Below are positions 9,157-17,597 of a DNA stretch of 64,000 nt, piece by piece (the stretch's first letter is position 1; every line of letters starts with the position of its first letter). Position numbers and translations under genes: made by a program. Origin of the DNA: Ereboglobus luteus (GTDB lineage: Bacteria > Verrucomicrobiota > Verrucomicrobiia > Opitutales > Opitutaceae); assembly GCF_003096195.1 (NCBI RefSeq), contig NZ_CP023004.1, positions 3,266,501 through 3,330,500 on the forward strand, written 5' to 3'. Below the pieces are notes generated by a model. That model made no database searches. It had not been told where the DNA came from and was given only the letters and a program-made list of their open reading frames with translations.

Positions 9157-9636
9157 TTAATAAGCTACAGTTATTAAATAAAAAGTTCCACCAATCGAGA
9201 CAGTTGGACCGATTGTGTCCTGCTGCTTTGCTATGACAAGCGCTTCGCGCGGCGGAAGTTTGGTTTCGTAAAAATAGACATATATTTCTCCGGAACCCCG
9301 TATTCGGCCTCCTACAGTAACTGGAGTGATGCGAATGTCCTTGGCGAAGTCCAATGCCATCATATCGCGTGAATTGTCGGGATAGGATTTTATTATGCGT
9401 GGGTTTGGGATGGTTCTGTTGTCCGCTATCACTCCCCGCATTATAACGAATCCATCATATTTCATGTCCTTGATCCTGTTCCACTGCGCAGTGCCATAGA
9501 ATTGCTGTATTAAATTATTTGGCGAATTGGGGTTGGTCGCCAGCGTGACGGGTGTGGGTTTTGATGACGAACTTTGGCATCCGGCCAGCGCAAGCAGGAC
9601 GGTTGAAATCAACAGGGCATTAATAATGTTTCGCAT
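9157..9636 (-). CDS. small lipoprotein of unknown function
   Basis: A 159-residue protein with a type II signal peptide. The lipobox LAGC has its cysteine at residue 20, followed by a Ser-rich linker (QSSSSKPTP). The mature part is beta-rich, with GTAQWNRIKDMKYDGFVIMRG and GGRIRGSGEIYVYFYE, and has no recognised domain. It is convergent with the S9 peptidase gene and shares its AT-richer composition, so the two probably belong to one block. ATG start at 9636. Envelope location is clear from the lipobox; the role is not known. Confidence 0.75.
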   Translation of the reverse strand: MRNIINALLISTVLLALAGCQSSSSKPTPVTLATNPNSPNNLIQQFYGTAQWNRIKDMKYDGFVIMRGVIADNRTIPNPRIIKSYPDNSRDMMALDFAKDIRITPVTVGGRIRGSGEIYVYFYETKLPPREALVIAKQQDTIGPTVSIGGTFYLITVAY

Positions 9637-9669
9637 ATTTTTCCATGGATCGGCTTTTGTTTGCCAGTT

Positions 9670-11211
9670 TCATGCCCCGGGTTTCGGGGCATGCGTATAG
9701 TTTGCCTCACAGTTTATAATACTGCTCCCAGTCCTTGCGCGGGGGGCGCCGCGGAGGAGTTCGTTGGCGGCTTTGCTGTTGGTGAATTGTTTCGTGCCGC
9801 GGTCGAACTTGAGCCTGGTGTTCAGGCGTTGCGCGATCACGCCCATGCCCATCATCTGGCAAAGCGGGCCGGCCACGGCGAACGACGAGCGGCACTTCTC
9901 GCGCCCCTTGCAGGCGAGCAGGAAGTTGGCGAAGTGGTTCGACGGACTCCGCGGCACCTCGGGCAGGCGCGAGGCCATGTCGGCGGCCTTTGACTCGGGG
10001 ATGATTTTTAACGTCGAGCTGTGCGAGCCGCCCTTGAAGGTGAGGCCTTCGCCGTAGATGATTTTTCCGGGCGGGAGCTTTTTTGTCTCAATCTTGCCTG
10101 ACGATGGCGGCGGGATGTCGGTGCCGCCAACAGGGTCGCCCATGTCGCCGGGGAGCGTGGGAATGTTTTTGACACCGTCATGCCAAGTGAGCTCGAGCGG
10201 GGGCATGGCGCCGCGTTTCGGGAAGCGGAATGCGAGCGTGGAGGCTTGCGGGAATACGAAATGATTGTGTCCCTCAAGCATCACCGGATCGACTTCCTCG
10301 GGGAGGCCTAGGTCGAGGAATTCGTGCGCGGTGTCAAAGATGTGCGCGCCCCAGTCGCCGAGCGCGCCGTTGCCAAAGTCATACCAAGAGCGCCATTCGC
10401 CGTTCATGTAACCGTTGTTGTATTTGTGCGCTTGCGCGGTGGCGAGCCAGCCGTCCCAGTCGAGCGTGTCGGGAACGGGTTGCTCGGGGAGGTAATCGGT
10501 GAGTTTGCTGTAGGCGAATTTTGGAGTGTCGTGCCAGCGGCGTCCGCTGTTCATGTAGGCGGTGATGCGGGTGACATTTTTGATAATGCCGGCCTCGGTC
10601 CATGTTTTGAATTGGAAATAATTCGCGTCGGAATGGCCCTGGTTGCCCATTTGCGCGGCGACATTGTATTTCTTTTCGGCGGCCATGAGCAGTTCGATCT
10701 GGCGGAAGCTGTGCGCCATGGGTTTTTCGACATAGACGTGCTTGCCGAGCGACATGGCGAGGATGGTGATGGGGAAGTGCGAGAAGTCGGGCGTGCCGAC
10801 GCAGACGGCTTCGATTTGTTTGCCCATTTTGTCGAACATTTGCCTGAAGTCCTGAAAACGCGGCACGTCGGGAAATTGTTTCAAGATGGACTCGGTGTGC
10901 GGTGCGCCCATGTCGGTGTCACAAAAGGCGACGATATTGGCGAGGCCGGTTTTGTGAAAAGCCCTGATGATTTGTGCGCCGCGGTTGCCGATGCCCACGC
11001 AGGCGAGGTTCACTTTTTCACCGGTGTATTTGCGCGAAGGTTTTTTGCCGTCCCTGGGTTTGCCTTTTCCTCCGGAGCCTTTCGCCGCGAGAATGACGCC
11101 GGGAGCGATGGCGGAGACGGCTCCGGCGGCGAGGATGCCCTTGAGAAAGGCGCGGCGGGGCAGGCTGGTGGAGGCAAGTTCGGGGATGCGGATGGGATTT
11201 TGATTATTCAT
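9670..11211 (-). CDS. Tat-exported Gfo/Idh/MocA oxidoreductase, frameshifted C-terminus
   Basis: An NAD(P)-dependent sugar oxidoreductase family protein of 513 residues as read. A twin-arginine signal is present (SLPRRAFLKG, Arg19-Arg20) with an alanine-rich hydrophobic stretch. The Rossmann fold follows (VNLACVGIGNRGAQI), then the family EKP motif in HVYVEKPMAHS. Substrates of secreted members are usually sugars or glycosides. The last about 20 codons look wrong: after NELLRGAP the frame reads RARTGSS, whereas a one-base shift in the C-run at 9740-9745 gives PPRKDWEQYYKL with a stop at 9707, the normal family ending. This is either a real frameshift or a homopolymer error. The gene is divergent from the mutarotase gene. 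Confidence 0.9.
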   Translation of the reverse strand: MNNQNPIRIPELASTSLPRRAFLKGILAAGAVSAIAPGVILAAKGSGGKGKPRDGKKPSRKYTGEKVNLACVGIGNRGAQIIRAFHKTGLANIVAFCDTDMGAPHTESILKQFPDVPRFQDFRQMFDKMGKQIEAVCVGTPDFSHFPITILAMSLGKHVYVEKPMAHSFRQIELLMAAEKKYNVAAQMGNQGHSDANYFQFKTWTEAGIIKNVTRITAYMNSGRRWHDTPKFAYSKLTDYLPEQPVPDTLDWDGWLATAQAHKYNNGYMNGEWRSWYDFGNGALGDWGAHIFDTAHEFLDLGLPEEVDPVMLEGHNHFVFPQASTLAFRFPKRGAMPPLELTWHDGVKNIPTLPGDMGDPVGGTDIPPPSSGKIETKKLPPGKIIYGEGLTFKGGSHSSTLKIIPESKAADMASRLPEVPRSPSNHFANFLLACKGREKCRSSFAVAGPLCQMMGMGVIAQRLNTRLKFDRGTKQFTNSKAANELLRGAPRARTGSSIINCEANYTHAPKPGA

Positions 11212-11618
11212 GAGGTTTTTCGACGTGTCGTGGGTGTGCTGTATTTGGGAAAATGTTTTGGGAAAGCCTCCGCGCCGCGAGCGCGCGGGTCACATGCGTA
11301 AGTTTTTTTGGCGTCGCGCCAAAGCTTCGTGTTTAAACTAAACGCGATCACAGCTAGCGGGATTGCCGATGAATGGGAAGCGGATATTGAGGGCATCCTT
11401 TCGCGGTTGCGTGTGGGATTGACGGACGTGGGGCGGGGCAGGGCGGGGGACAACGCCGCTTTTACCAAGAACGCACCGCGGACGTGGGACGCGTCGAAAT
11501 TGAATAATTATCACGCTCGCCACTTTGCGTTTCCTCTGCAAAAAATCGCACCTCGCGTCAAAAACGTTTTTTAGGCAGGTCCCCTTTTTACTCTAAATCA
11601 CGCATAAAACCCAAACTC
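11212..11618. other. 407-base divergent intergenic region
   Basis: This region lies between the divergent oxidoreductase and mutarotase genes. It is of mixed composition with short A/T runs near both gene starts. Apart from the inverted repeat at 11328-11346, nothing convincing was found. A rightward frame at 11308-11574 has no recognisable motif or ribosome binding site and is not called. Confidence 0.5.
11328..11346. promoter_or_regulatory. possible operator, 19-base inverted repeat
   Basis: CGTGTTTA and TAAACGCG are inverted copies with one mismatch, separated by three bases. The site lies in the divergent intergenic region of two carbohydrate genes, where a sugar-responsive regulator could act on both. 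This is judged from symmetry only. Confidence 0.3.
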
Positions 11619-12785
11619 ATGAAACACACACTCGTCATCGCAAGCCTGTTGCTTGCCTCCCTCATGCTCGGCGTCACCGCCTGCTCCAAACGCAACGAAA
11701 CCAGCGCGCCCACCAAATCCGGATTGCACCGCGAGCGCTTCCAAAAGGTCATCGACGGAAAACAGTCCGACCTGTTTGTCCTGACCAACTCAAAGGGCGT
11801 GGAAATCTGCGTCACCAGCTACGGCGCGCGCGTCGTCTCCTGGCTCGTGCCCGGCCGCGACGGCAAGATGGAGGACATCGTGCTCGGCTACGACAACGTC
11901 CAGGGTTACATCGACTCCAACGAGCCGTATTTCGGCGCCGCCATCGGACGCTTCGGCAACCGCATCGCCAAGGGCAAGTTCACGCTCGACGGCAATGAAT
12001 ACACCGTTCCCATCAACAACGCGCCCAACGCCCTCCACGGCGGCACCAAGGGTTTTCAGGCCGTCGTCTGGAACACCCGCCAGCCCGATTCGCGCACGCT
12101 CGAGTTCAACATCGTCTCCCCTGATGGCGACCAGGGTTTCCCCGGCAACCTCGGTGTGAAAATGGTCTACACGCTCACCGACGACAACGAGCTCAAAATC
12201 ACCTACGAGGCCATGACCGACAAGCCCACCGTCCTCAACCTCACGCATCACTCCTTCTTCAACCTCCTCGGCGCGGGCAACGGCAGCATCAACGACCACC
12301 TGCTCACCCTCAACGCCAGCCGCTACACACCGGTGAGCGACGTCCTCATCCCCACCGGCCAGATCGCGTCCGTCGACGGCACGCCGATGGATTTCCGCAA
12401 GCCCACGGTCGTTGGCTCGCGCCTGGACCAGAATTTCGAGCAGCTTAAAAACGGCGCCGGTTACGACCACAACTGGGTGCTCGACCGTCCCGCCTCCGAC
12501 GCCGGCACCGGCAAGCTTTTCCTCGCCGCGCGCGTCGTCGAGCCTCGCAGCGGCCGCGTGCTCGAGGTGCGCACCGACCAGCCCGGAATCCAGTTCTACG
12601 GCGGCAATTTCCTCAACGACAGCTTCAAGGGCAAGCAGGGCAAAACCTACGGCCACCGCAGCGCCATCGTCCTCGAAACGCAGCGCTTCCCTGACAGCCC
12701 CAACCAGCCCGCGTTCCCCTCCACCGTGCTCCGTCCCGGCGAAACCTACCGCCACATTTGCATCTACAAAACCCTCGTCGAGTGA
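11619..12785 (+). CDS. galM: aldose 1-epimerase (mutarotase), lipoprotein form
   Basis: A 388-residue galactose-mutarotase-type enzyme that interconverts alpha and beta anomers of aldoses. His140 (NALHGG) and His210 (LTHHSFFNL) match the family's catalytic and substrate histidines, and Glu353 in VLETQRFPDSPN matches the catalytic base. Unlike cytoplasmic GalM it starts with a lipoprotein signal, LMLGVTAC, with the lipid cysteine at residue 22 and then SKRNETSAPTKSG as linker. It therefore acts at the envelope, fitting a periplasmic glycan-degradation role with the rhamnosidase downstream. ATG start at 11619, divergent from the Gfo/Idh/MocA gene. Confidence 0.93.
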   Translation: MKHTLVIASLLLASLMLGVTACSKRNETSAPTKSGLHRERFQKVIDGKQSDLFVLTNSKGVEICVTSYGARVVSWLVPGRDGKMEDIVLGYDNVQGYIDSNEPYFGAAIGRFGNRIAKGKFTLDGNEYTVPINNAPNALHGGTKGFQAVVWNTRQPDSRTLEFNIVSPDGDQGFPGNLGVKMVYTLTDDNELKITYEAMTDKPTVLNLTHHSFFNLLGAGNGSINDHLLTLNASRYTPVSDVLIPTGQIASVDGTPMDFRKPTVVGSRLDQNFEQLKNGAGYDHNWVLDRPASDAGTGKLFLAARVVEPRSGRVLEVRTDQPGIQFYGGNFLNDSFKGKQGKTYGHRSAIVLETQRFPDSPNQPAFPSTVLRPGETYRHICIYKTLVE

Positions 12786-12810
12786 CGTCAGCGCCGCCAA
12801 CTCACCGCCC

Positions 12811-12834
12811 GTAGGGGCGTCGCTTGCGACGCCC
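12811..12834. repeat. REP-like hairpin, GTAGGGGCG class (single)
   Basis: GTAGG leads into GGGCGTCGC and GCGACGCCC, a perfect 9-base stem with a 2-base loop. The same GTAGGGGCG head starts the elements at 16533, 18536 and 28170, so this belongs to a dispersed family. Confidence 0.65.
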
Positions 12835-12892
12835 TTGCCAAAAAATTCGGCCTGCTCCAGATTATCATGAACCCATTGCGAGGGAAACACCC

Positions 12893-13129
12893 GTGACCTT
12901 TACATTCACCCAAGACGACACCGAGTTCACTGTTAGCATTCTTCCCTCCGGGGCGTGTCACGTAAATCCCGAACAGGGGAAGGCTCTCATTGAATCCCTC
13001 ATCGGCCAAGTCGGGCACGCCGCGCATAACACGGAGACCTTGGCGCAGGCACTCGTTAAAGTTCTTCCGAATGCCAAGGTGCTTCGTCGCCACACACCGC
13101 GCCCCGCTCCCGACGGGGCTATTCAGTAA
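12893..13129 (+). CDS. small unknown protein
   Basis: A predicted 78-residue protein starting with GTG at 12893, 8-10 bases after GCGAGGG, a reasonable ribosome binding site. The sequence begins VTFTFTQDDTEFTV and includes ALIESLIGQVGHAAHNTETLAQAL, a likely helix. There is no signal peptide or recognised family. It lies between the mutarotase and rhamnosidase genes in the same direction. The frame extends upstream to 12824, but that part overlaps a REP-like hairpin and is unlikely to be coding. Confidence 0.4.
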   Translation: MTFTFTQDDTEFTVSILPSGACHVNPEQGKALIESLIGQVGHAAHNTETLAQALVKVLPNAKVLRRHTPRPAPDGAIQ

Positions 13130-13179
13130 AAAAACACTCCAATTCATAATCAACAACCCAAACCCGAAACAACGCCTCA

Positions 13180-16100
13180 ATGAAACTCCGCACCCTCATA
13201 CGGACCGTCATGCTCGCCGGTCTCTCTGTTCTCACCCTCGCCGCCACCGCCGGCACCATCCGTCCGATTGAACCGCAATGCGAGCATCGCGACAACCCGC
13301 TCGGCCTTCGCGAAGTGTGGCCGCGCCTCACCTGGCGGCTTGAGGCCGTCAACGCCGCCGACCGCGGCCTCGTGCAAAGCGCGTGGCGGGTGCTCGTCGC
13401 CTCCACACCCGAAAAACTCGACGCAAACGAGGGCGACGTGTGGGATTCCGGCCGTATCCAAAACACGGATACGCGCGCGGTTTTCGCCGGGCGCAAACTC
13501 GACGCGCTCCAGCAGGTCTGGTGGAAGGTGCGCGTGTGGGACGGCGCCGGCGCGCCCTCCGACTGGAGCGCGCCCGCCACCTGGTCGCGCGGCCTTGAGG
13601 AGACGATCACGTTCAAGGACTGGCCCGGCGACTGGATCGGCCTCGACCCGACCGACGCGCAGCGCACCGAAAACCTCACCGACGACCAGCGCCATCGTGC
13701 GCGCATGCGCCAGTTGAAATGGGTCAAGGCCGTGATGAGCGGCATCAAAAAACGCCCCACGCCCGCGTTCGACGCCAAGGTCGTCGCGCCGCCCACCGAC
13801 ACCGAAATGCCCGCCGACAAACCGCTCACCGCGTGGTTCTCGAAAACCTTCCGCGTGGAGAGCAAGGCCGCGATCGACCGCGCCGTCATTTGGGTCGTGC
13901 CCGACATGGAGTGCGAAATTTGGTTCAACGGAAAACGCATCGGCACGTCCGCGCGCTGGGAAATTACGAAACAAATCGATCTCACGCCCCATCTCCGCGA
14001 GGGCGAGAATCGCGCCATGTTGCGCGTCACGCAAAACGACGGCTACGCGCCCGCCGTCACCGGCGAGATCGAACTTTTCCCCTCCACCATTAACACCGCC
14101 ACGAAGCGCGTGCCCATCGACGCGAGCTGGCTCGCCGCCGAGTCCGACGCGAAAACGCCCGACGCGCCCGCGCTCGCCGCCGCCGGCGCCTGGAAAAAAC
14201 CGAAGGCCGATTCGCGCCCCACTTGGAGCACGCCCGAAAACGTCACGCACTACTACGCGCCCGTCGCGATGCTTCGGAAAAAGTTTTCCGTCGGCAAACC
14301 CGTCAAGCGCGCCACGCTCGTCGCCACCGCCACCGGCCTTTACGAAGTCGAGATCAACGGCGCGCGCGTCGGCAACGACTTCTTCGCGCCCGGCTGCACC
14401 GAATACCGCCGCCGCGTCCACACGCAGACCTACGACGTCACCGCGCAACTCAACGGCGGCGCCAACGCCATCGGCATCACGCTCGCCGACGGCTGGTTCG
14501 CCGGCATCATGGGTTTCAGCGGCAAGCGCCACGTTTACAACGGCTACCCGCGCGCGCGCGCGCTGCTCGTGATCGAGCACGACGACGGCACCGTCACGCG
14601 CATCCCCACCGACCGCTCGTGGAAGGCCTCGTTCGGCCCCATTCGCTACGCCGATCTCATGCAGGGTTGCGGCTACGACGCGCGCCTCGAAATCCCCGGC
14701 TGGTCTCTCGCCGATTTCAATGATTCGAAATGGACGCGCGCCTCCTCCGGCCGCCGTTCGTTTCCCGACGAGTCCGCCTACACGCTTGCGCAAACCGTGG
14801 TCGAGGGCGCGACGCTCGACGGCGTGCGCATCACCGAGACGCTGCCCGCGCGCACCGTGCGCGAAGTCGAACCCGGCGTGTGGCTGGTTGATTTCGGGCA
14901 AAACTTTGTCGGCTGGGCGCGTCTGAAAACACGCGGCGCCGCCGGCACACACGTTGTTTTCCGCCACGGCGAAATCCTCAACCCCAACGGCTCCATCCAC
15001 ACGTCCAATCTGCGCGGCGCGTCCGGTGTCGATGAGTTCTGGATGCGCGACGGCGAGCAAACGCTCGAGCCGCGTTTCACGTTCCACGGATTCCGCTACC
15101 TCGAAGTGCGCGGTCTCGCGCAAGCGCCGGTCGCGACCGATTTCACCGGCATTGTTGTTCACAGCCCGATGAAACGCACGGGCTGGTTCGAGAGTTCCGA
15201 CCCGGCGTTGAACCAGCTTTTCGCCAACATCATCTGGGGACAGCGCGGCAACTATCTCGAAATCCCGACCGACTGCCCGCAGCGCGACGAGCGCCTCGGC
15301 TGGAGCGGCGACACGCAATTCTTCGCCCGCACCGCCTCCTACAATTATGACACGCGCGCGTTTCTCGAGCGCTGGGTCGAGGCCATCTGCGACTCGCAAA
15401 ATGCCGAGGGCGTTTTCCCCGGCGTCGCGCCGAACTTCCCCGGCTACCATGTGCGCCCATCGACGGCGTGGGGCGACGCCTCGATCATCGTCACGCACGT
15501 GCTCTGGCAGCAATACGGCGAGACGCGCCAGATCGAGCGCCACTTCGACGCGCTCGCGCGCTACATCGGCTGGCTGGAGCGCCGCGCGCGCGACGGCATC
15601 GTGTTTGTCGGCGGCTACGGCGACTGGCTTCACAAGGGCGGCACCGCCAAGACCGAGGTCATGGACACCGCCTACTATGCGTATCTTTGCGACCTCATGT
15701 CGCAGATGGCGGAGGCGATTGGCCGCACCACCGACGCCGCCCGCTACAAGGCGCTGCGCAACGAAGTGCGCGCCGCCTTCGAGCGCGAGTTCCTGCTCGC
15801 CGACGGCTCCATTCTTGAAAGCAGCCAGACCGGCTACGCGCTCGCGTTCACAATGGATCTCGTGCCGCCGAAACTCCGCAAAAAGACGGCGGGGAAATTC
15901 AACGACTCAATCAAGGCGTTCGACTGGCACCTCGCCACCGGCTTCATCGGCACGCCGCGCCTCATGCCCGGATTATTCGAGGCCGGGCTTACCGAAACCG
16001 CGTGGCGCGTGCTCATGCAGGACACCTACCCGTCGTGGCTCTACCAAGTGAAACTCGGCGCGACCACCATGTGGGAACGCTGGGACGGCTGGACGCCCAA

Positions 16101-16521
16101 CGAAGGTTTCCAAGCGGTCACGATGAACTCGTTCAATCACTACGCATTCGGCGCGGTCGGCGAATCGCTCTACCGCCACGTCGCCGGCATCGAAACCGCC
16201 TCACCCGGCTTCCGCGACATTGTGATCCGTCCCATCCCCGGCGGCGGCCTCACGCACGCGCGCGCCGCCTACGAGGCCGCGACCGGCCGCATCGAAAGCG
16301 GCTGGAAAGTCCTGCCCGGCGGCGGACTCGCGCTCGATGTGACGATTCCCGTTGGCTCGCGCGCGAAAATCCACCTGCCCGCCAAGGCCGCGACCGCCGT
16401 CACCGAAAGCGGACGCCCCCTCGCATCCGCCCCCGGCGTGCGCGTGATCGCCTCCGAAACCCCGGGCGAAGTCGTCTGCGAAACCGGCTCCGGCGTGTAT
16501 CGCTTCGAAGTGCGCCCGTGA
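13180..16521 (+). CDS. GH78 alpha-L-rhamnosidase, secreted
   Basis: A 1113-residue glycoside hydrolase removing terminal alpha-L-rhamnose. A signal peptide is seen at residues 1-25 (LAGLSVLTLAATAGT). N-terminal beta-sandwich domains follow (IRPIEPQCEHRDNPLGL, then WSAPATWSRG). The jelly-roll region carries VEINGARVGNDFFAPGCTEY. The catalytic (alpha/alpha)6 barrel contains DCPQRDERLGWSGD from residue 698; this acidic cluster holds the general acid in characterised family members. It ends in a C-terminal beta domain. ATG at 13180. Full length for the family. It is the clearest substrate clue in the region: rhamnose-containing glycans. Confidence 0.95.
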   Translation: MKLRTLIRTVMLAGLSVLTLAATAGTIRPIEPQCEHRDNPLGLREVWPRLTWRLEAVNAADRGLVQSAWRVLVASTPEKLDANEGDVWDSGRIQNTDTRAVFAGRKLDALQQVWWKVRVWDGAGAPSDWSAPATWSRGLEETITFKDWPGDWIGLDPTDAQRTENLTDDQRHRARMRQLKWVKAVMSGIKKRPTPAFDAKVVAPPTDTEMPADKPLTAWFSKTFRVESKAAIDRAVIWVVPDMECEIWFNGKRIGTSARWEITKQIDLTPHLREGENRAMLRVTQNDGYAPAVTGEIELFPSTINTATKRVPIDASWLAAESDAKTPDAPALAAAGAWKKPKADSRPTWSTPENVTHYYAPVAMLRKKFSVGKPVKRATLVATATGLYEVEINGARVGNDFFAPGCTEYRRRVHTQTYDVTAQLNGGANAIGITLADGWFAGIMGFSGKRHVYNGYPRARALLVIEHDDGTVTRIPTDRSWKASFGPIRYADLMQGCGYDARLEIPGWSLADFNDSKWTRASSGRRSFPDESAYTLAQTVVEGATLDGVRITETLPARTVREVEPGVWLVDFGQNFVGWARLKTRGAAGTHVVFRHGEILNPNGSIHTSNLRGASGVDEFWMRDGEQTLEPRFTFHGFRYLEVRGLAQAPVATDFTGIVVHSPMKRTGWFESSDPALNQLFANIIWGQRGNYLEIPTDCPQRDERLGWSGDTQFFARTASYNYDTRAFLERWVEAICDSQNAEGVFPGVAPNFPGYHVRPSTAWGDASIIVTHVLWQQYGETRQIERHFDALARYIGWLERRARDGIVFVGGYGDWLHKGGTAKTEVMDTAYYAYLCDLMSQMAEAIGRTTDAARYKALRNEVRAAFEREFLLADGSILESSQTGYALAFTMDLVPPKLRKKTAGKFNDSIKAFDWHLATGFIGTPRLMPGLFEAGLTETAWRVLMQDTYPSWLYQVKLGATTMWERWDGWTPNEGFQAVTMNSFNHYAFGAVGESLYRHVAGIETASPGFRDIVIRPIPGGGLTHARAAYEAATGRIESGWKVLPGGGLALDVTIPVGSRAKIHLPAKAATAVTESGRPLASAPGVRVIASETPGEVVCETGSGVYRFEVRP

Positions 16522-16532
16522 ATCGGGCAACC

Positions 16533-16620
16533 GTAGGGGCGCACCTCGCGTGCGCCCGCTTTGTGGATACCCACGCCAACAGTCTTTCGTCACCAGGGCG
16601 CACGCAAGGTGCGCCCCTAC
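16533..16620. repeat. REPIN-like inverted pair, GTAGGGGCG class, copy 1
   Basis: Left arm 16533-16557 and right arm 16596-16620 are nearly perfect reverse complements of 25 bases with a 38-base centre. An almost identical element is at 18536-18635. Each copy sits directly before a gene encoding the same signal peptide, so element and gene start were duplicated together. Confidence 0.8.
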
Positions 16621-16630
16621 AAAAACACCC

Positions 16631-17554
16631 ATGAGAAAATTCCCCCGCCAACGAATCCTCGCGTTTTTCCTCTGCGCGCTCGCGGCGAACTTCGCATTTG
16701 CCGCAAGCACGACTTCCGACATTCCACAACGCAAGCGCCAGTCGCCGGAAGTCGTCCGCGTTCTTTCTGCAAACATTCGCTTTCCGCTCGACGCCGACAA
16801 CGGCACTGGCAACGAGTGGCAACTGCGCAAGGAACTCGCCCGCGACGTGCTGCTTGCGCAGGACGCCGACATCATTTGCTTCCAGGAATTTCGCAAACAG
16901 CACCTCGAATTCCTCAAGGATTATTTCCCCGGCCACGCCCGCGCCGGTTTCGTGGAGGGACCCGACGAACGGAAGGCCAACACGATTTTCTATTCAACAA
17001 AACGCTTCGAAAAAATCGCCGAGGGCGGTGTGTTTCTCTCGCCGACTCCCGATGTGTATCGCTCCAAGTTCGAGGAGTCCGCCAGCGTGCGCAACGTCAC
17101 CCGCCTGCACCTCCGCGACCGCAAGACGGGACGCGAGTTGATGATTTGGAACACGCACCTCGATCACAAATATCAGACCGCGCGCGACAAGCAGGCCGCC
17201 GCGCTCGTCGAGCAAATAAAAAAGCGCCCCGCCGACATCCCTCAAATCATCACCGGCGATTTTAACTGCACCGCCAAAACCCAGGCCATTAATACCATCA
17301 AGGCGGGCGGTTTCACCGACACTTACACCGCGCTCCACGGCCCCGCCGATCCCGGCTACACCTACCACGGTTTCAATGGGCACAACTACGGCAAGAGTTA
17401 CGGCAAAATCGATTTTGTGTTTTGCAACGACCGCCTTCGCCCGACCGTCGCTGAAATCATCAAGGACAGCCGCGTCATCGATGGCGTTCGCCGCTATCCA
17501 AGCGATCACTATTTTGTCTCCACCGAATTCGAATACGCGAAAACCAAAAAATGA
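16631..17554 (+). CDS. secreted endonuclease/exonuclease/phosphatase-family protein, copy 1
   Basis: A 307-residue protein of the EEP metal-dependent phosphoesterase superfamily. A signal peptide (ILAFFLCALAANFAFAA) ends near residue 25. Catalytic motifs are intact: VLSANIRF, Glu86 in CFQEF, His177 in WNTHLDH, Asp210 and Asn212 in TGDFN, DFVFCND, and the C-terminal Asp292-His293 in RRYPSDHYF. ATG at 16631, after the REPIN element. It is the first of three tandem paralogues (16631, 17598, 18646). Substrate unknown: extracytoplasmic phosphodiesters are likely, for example nucleic acids, phospholipids or phosphorylated glycans. Confidence 0.88.
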   Translation: MRKFPRQRILAFFLCALAANFAFAASTTSDIPQRKRQSPEVVRVLSANIRFPLDADNGTGNEWQLRKELARDVLLAQDADIICFQEFRKQHLEFLKDYFPGHARAGFVEGPDERKANTIFYSTKRFEKIAEGGVFLSPTPDVYRSKFEESASVRNVTRLHLRDRKTGRELMIWNTHLDHKYQTARDKQAAALVEQIKKRPADIPQIITGDFNCTAKTQAINTIKAGGFTDTYTALHGPADPGYTYHGFNGHNYGKSYGKIDFVFCNDRLRPTVAEIIKDSRVIDGVRRYPSDHYFVSTEFEYAKTKK

Positions 17555-17558
17555 ACTT

Positions 17559-17574
17559 CGCTCCGAAAGGAGCG
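17559..17574. other. intercistronic hairpin with GAAA tetraloop
   Basis: CGCTCC-GAAA-GGAGCG lies in the 43-base spacer between the first two paralogues. A GNRA loop suggests a stable RNA hairpin, perhaps for mRNA processing or stability. There is no T-run, so it is not a terminator. Confidence 0.4.
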
Positions 17575-17597
17575 ACCCTGCGAAAAAAAACAAACAC

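Noticed and set aside
11308-11574. A rightward frame in the oxidoreductase-mutarotase gap
   Set aside because: No ribosome binding site, no motif, and it covers the likely promoter region of two divergent genes.
13177-15633. A long open frame antisense to the rhamnosidase gene, and similar antisense frames opposite other GC-rich genes (for example 351-1745 and 59507-62659)
   Set aside because: They follow from GC-rich codons on the true strand, have Arg/Ala/Pro-heavy low-complexity translations, no motifs and no ribosome binding sites; the sense genes have clear family motifs.
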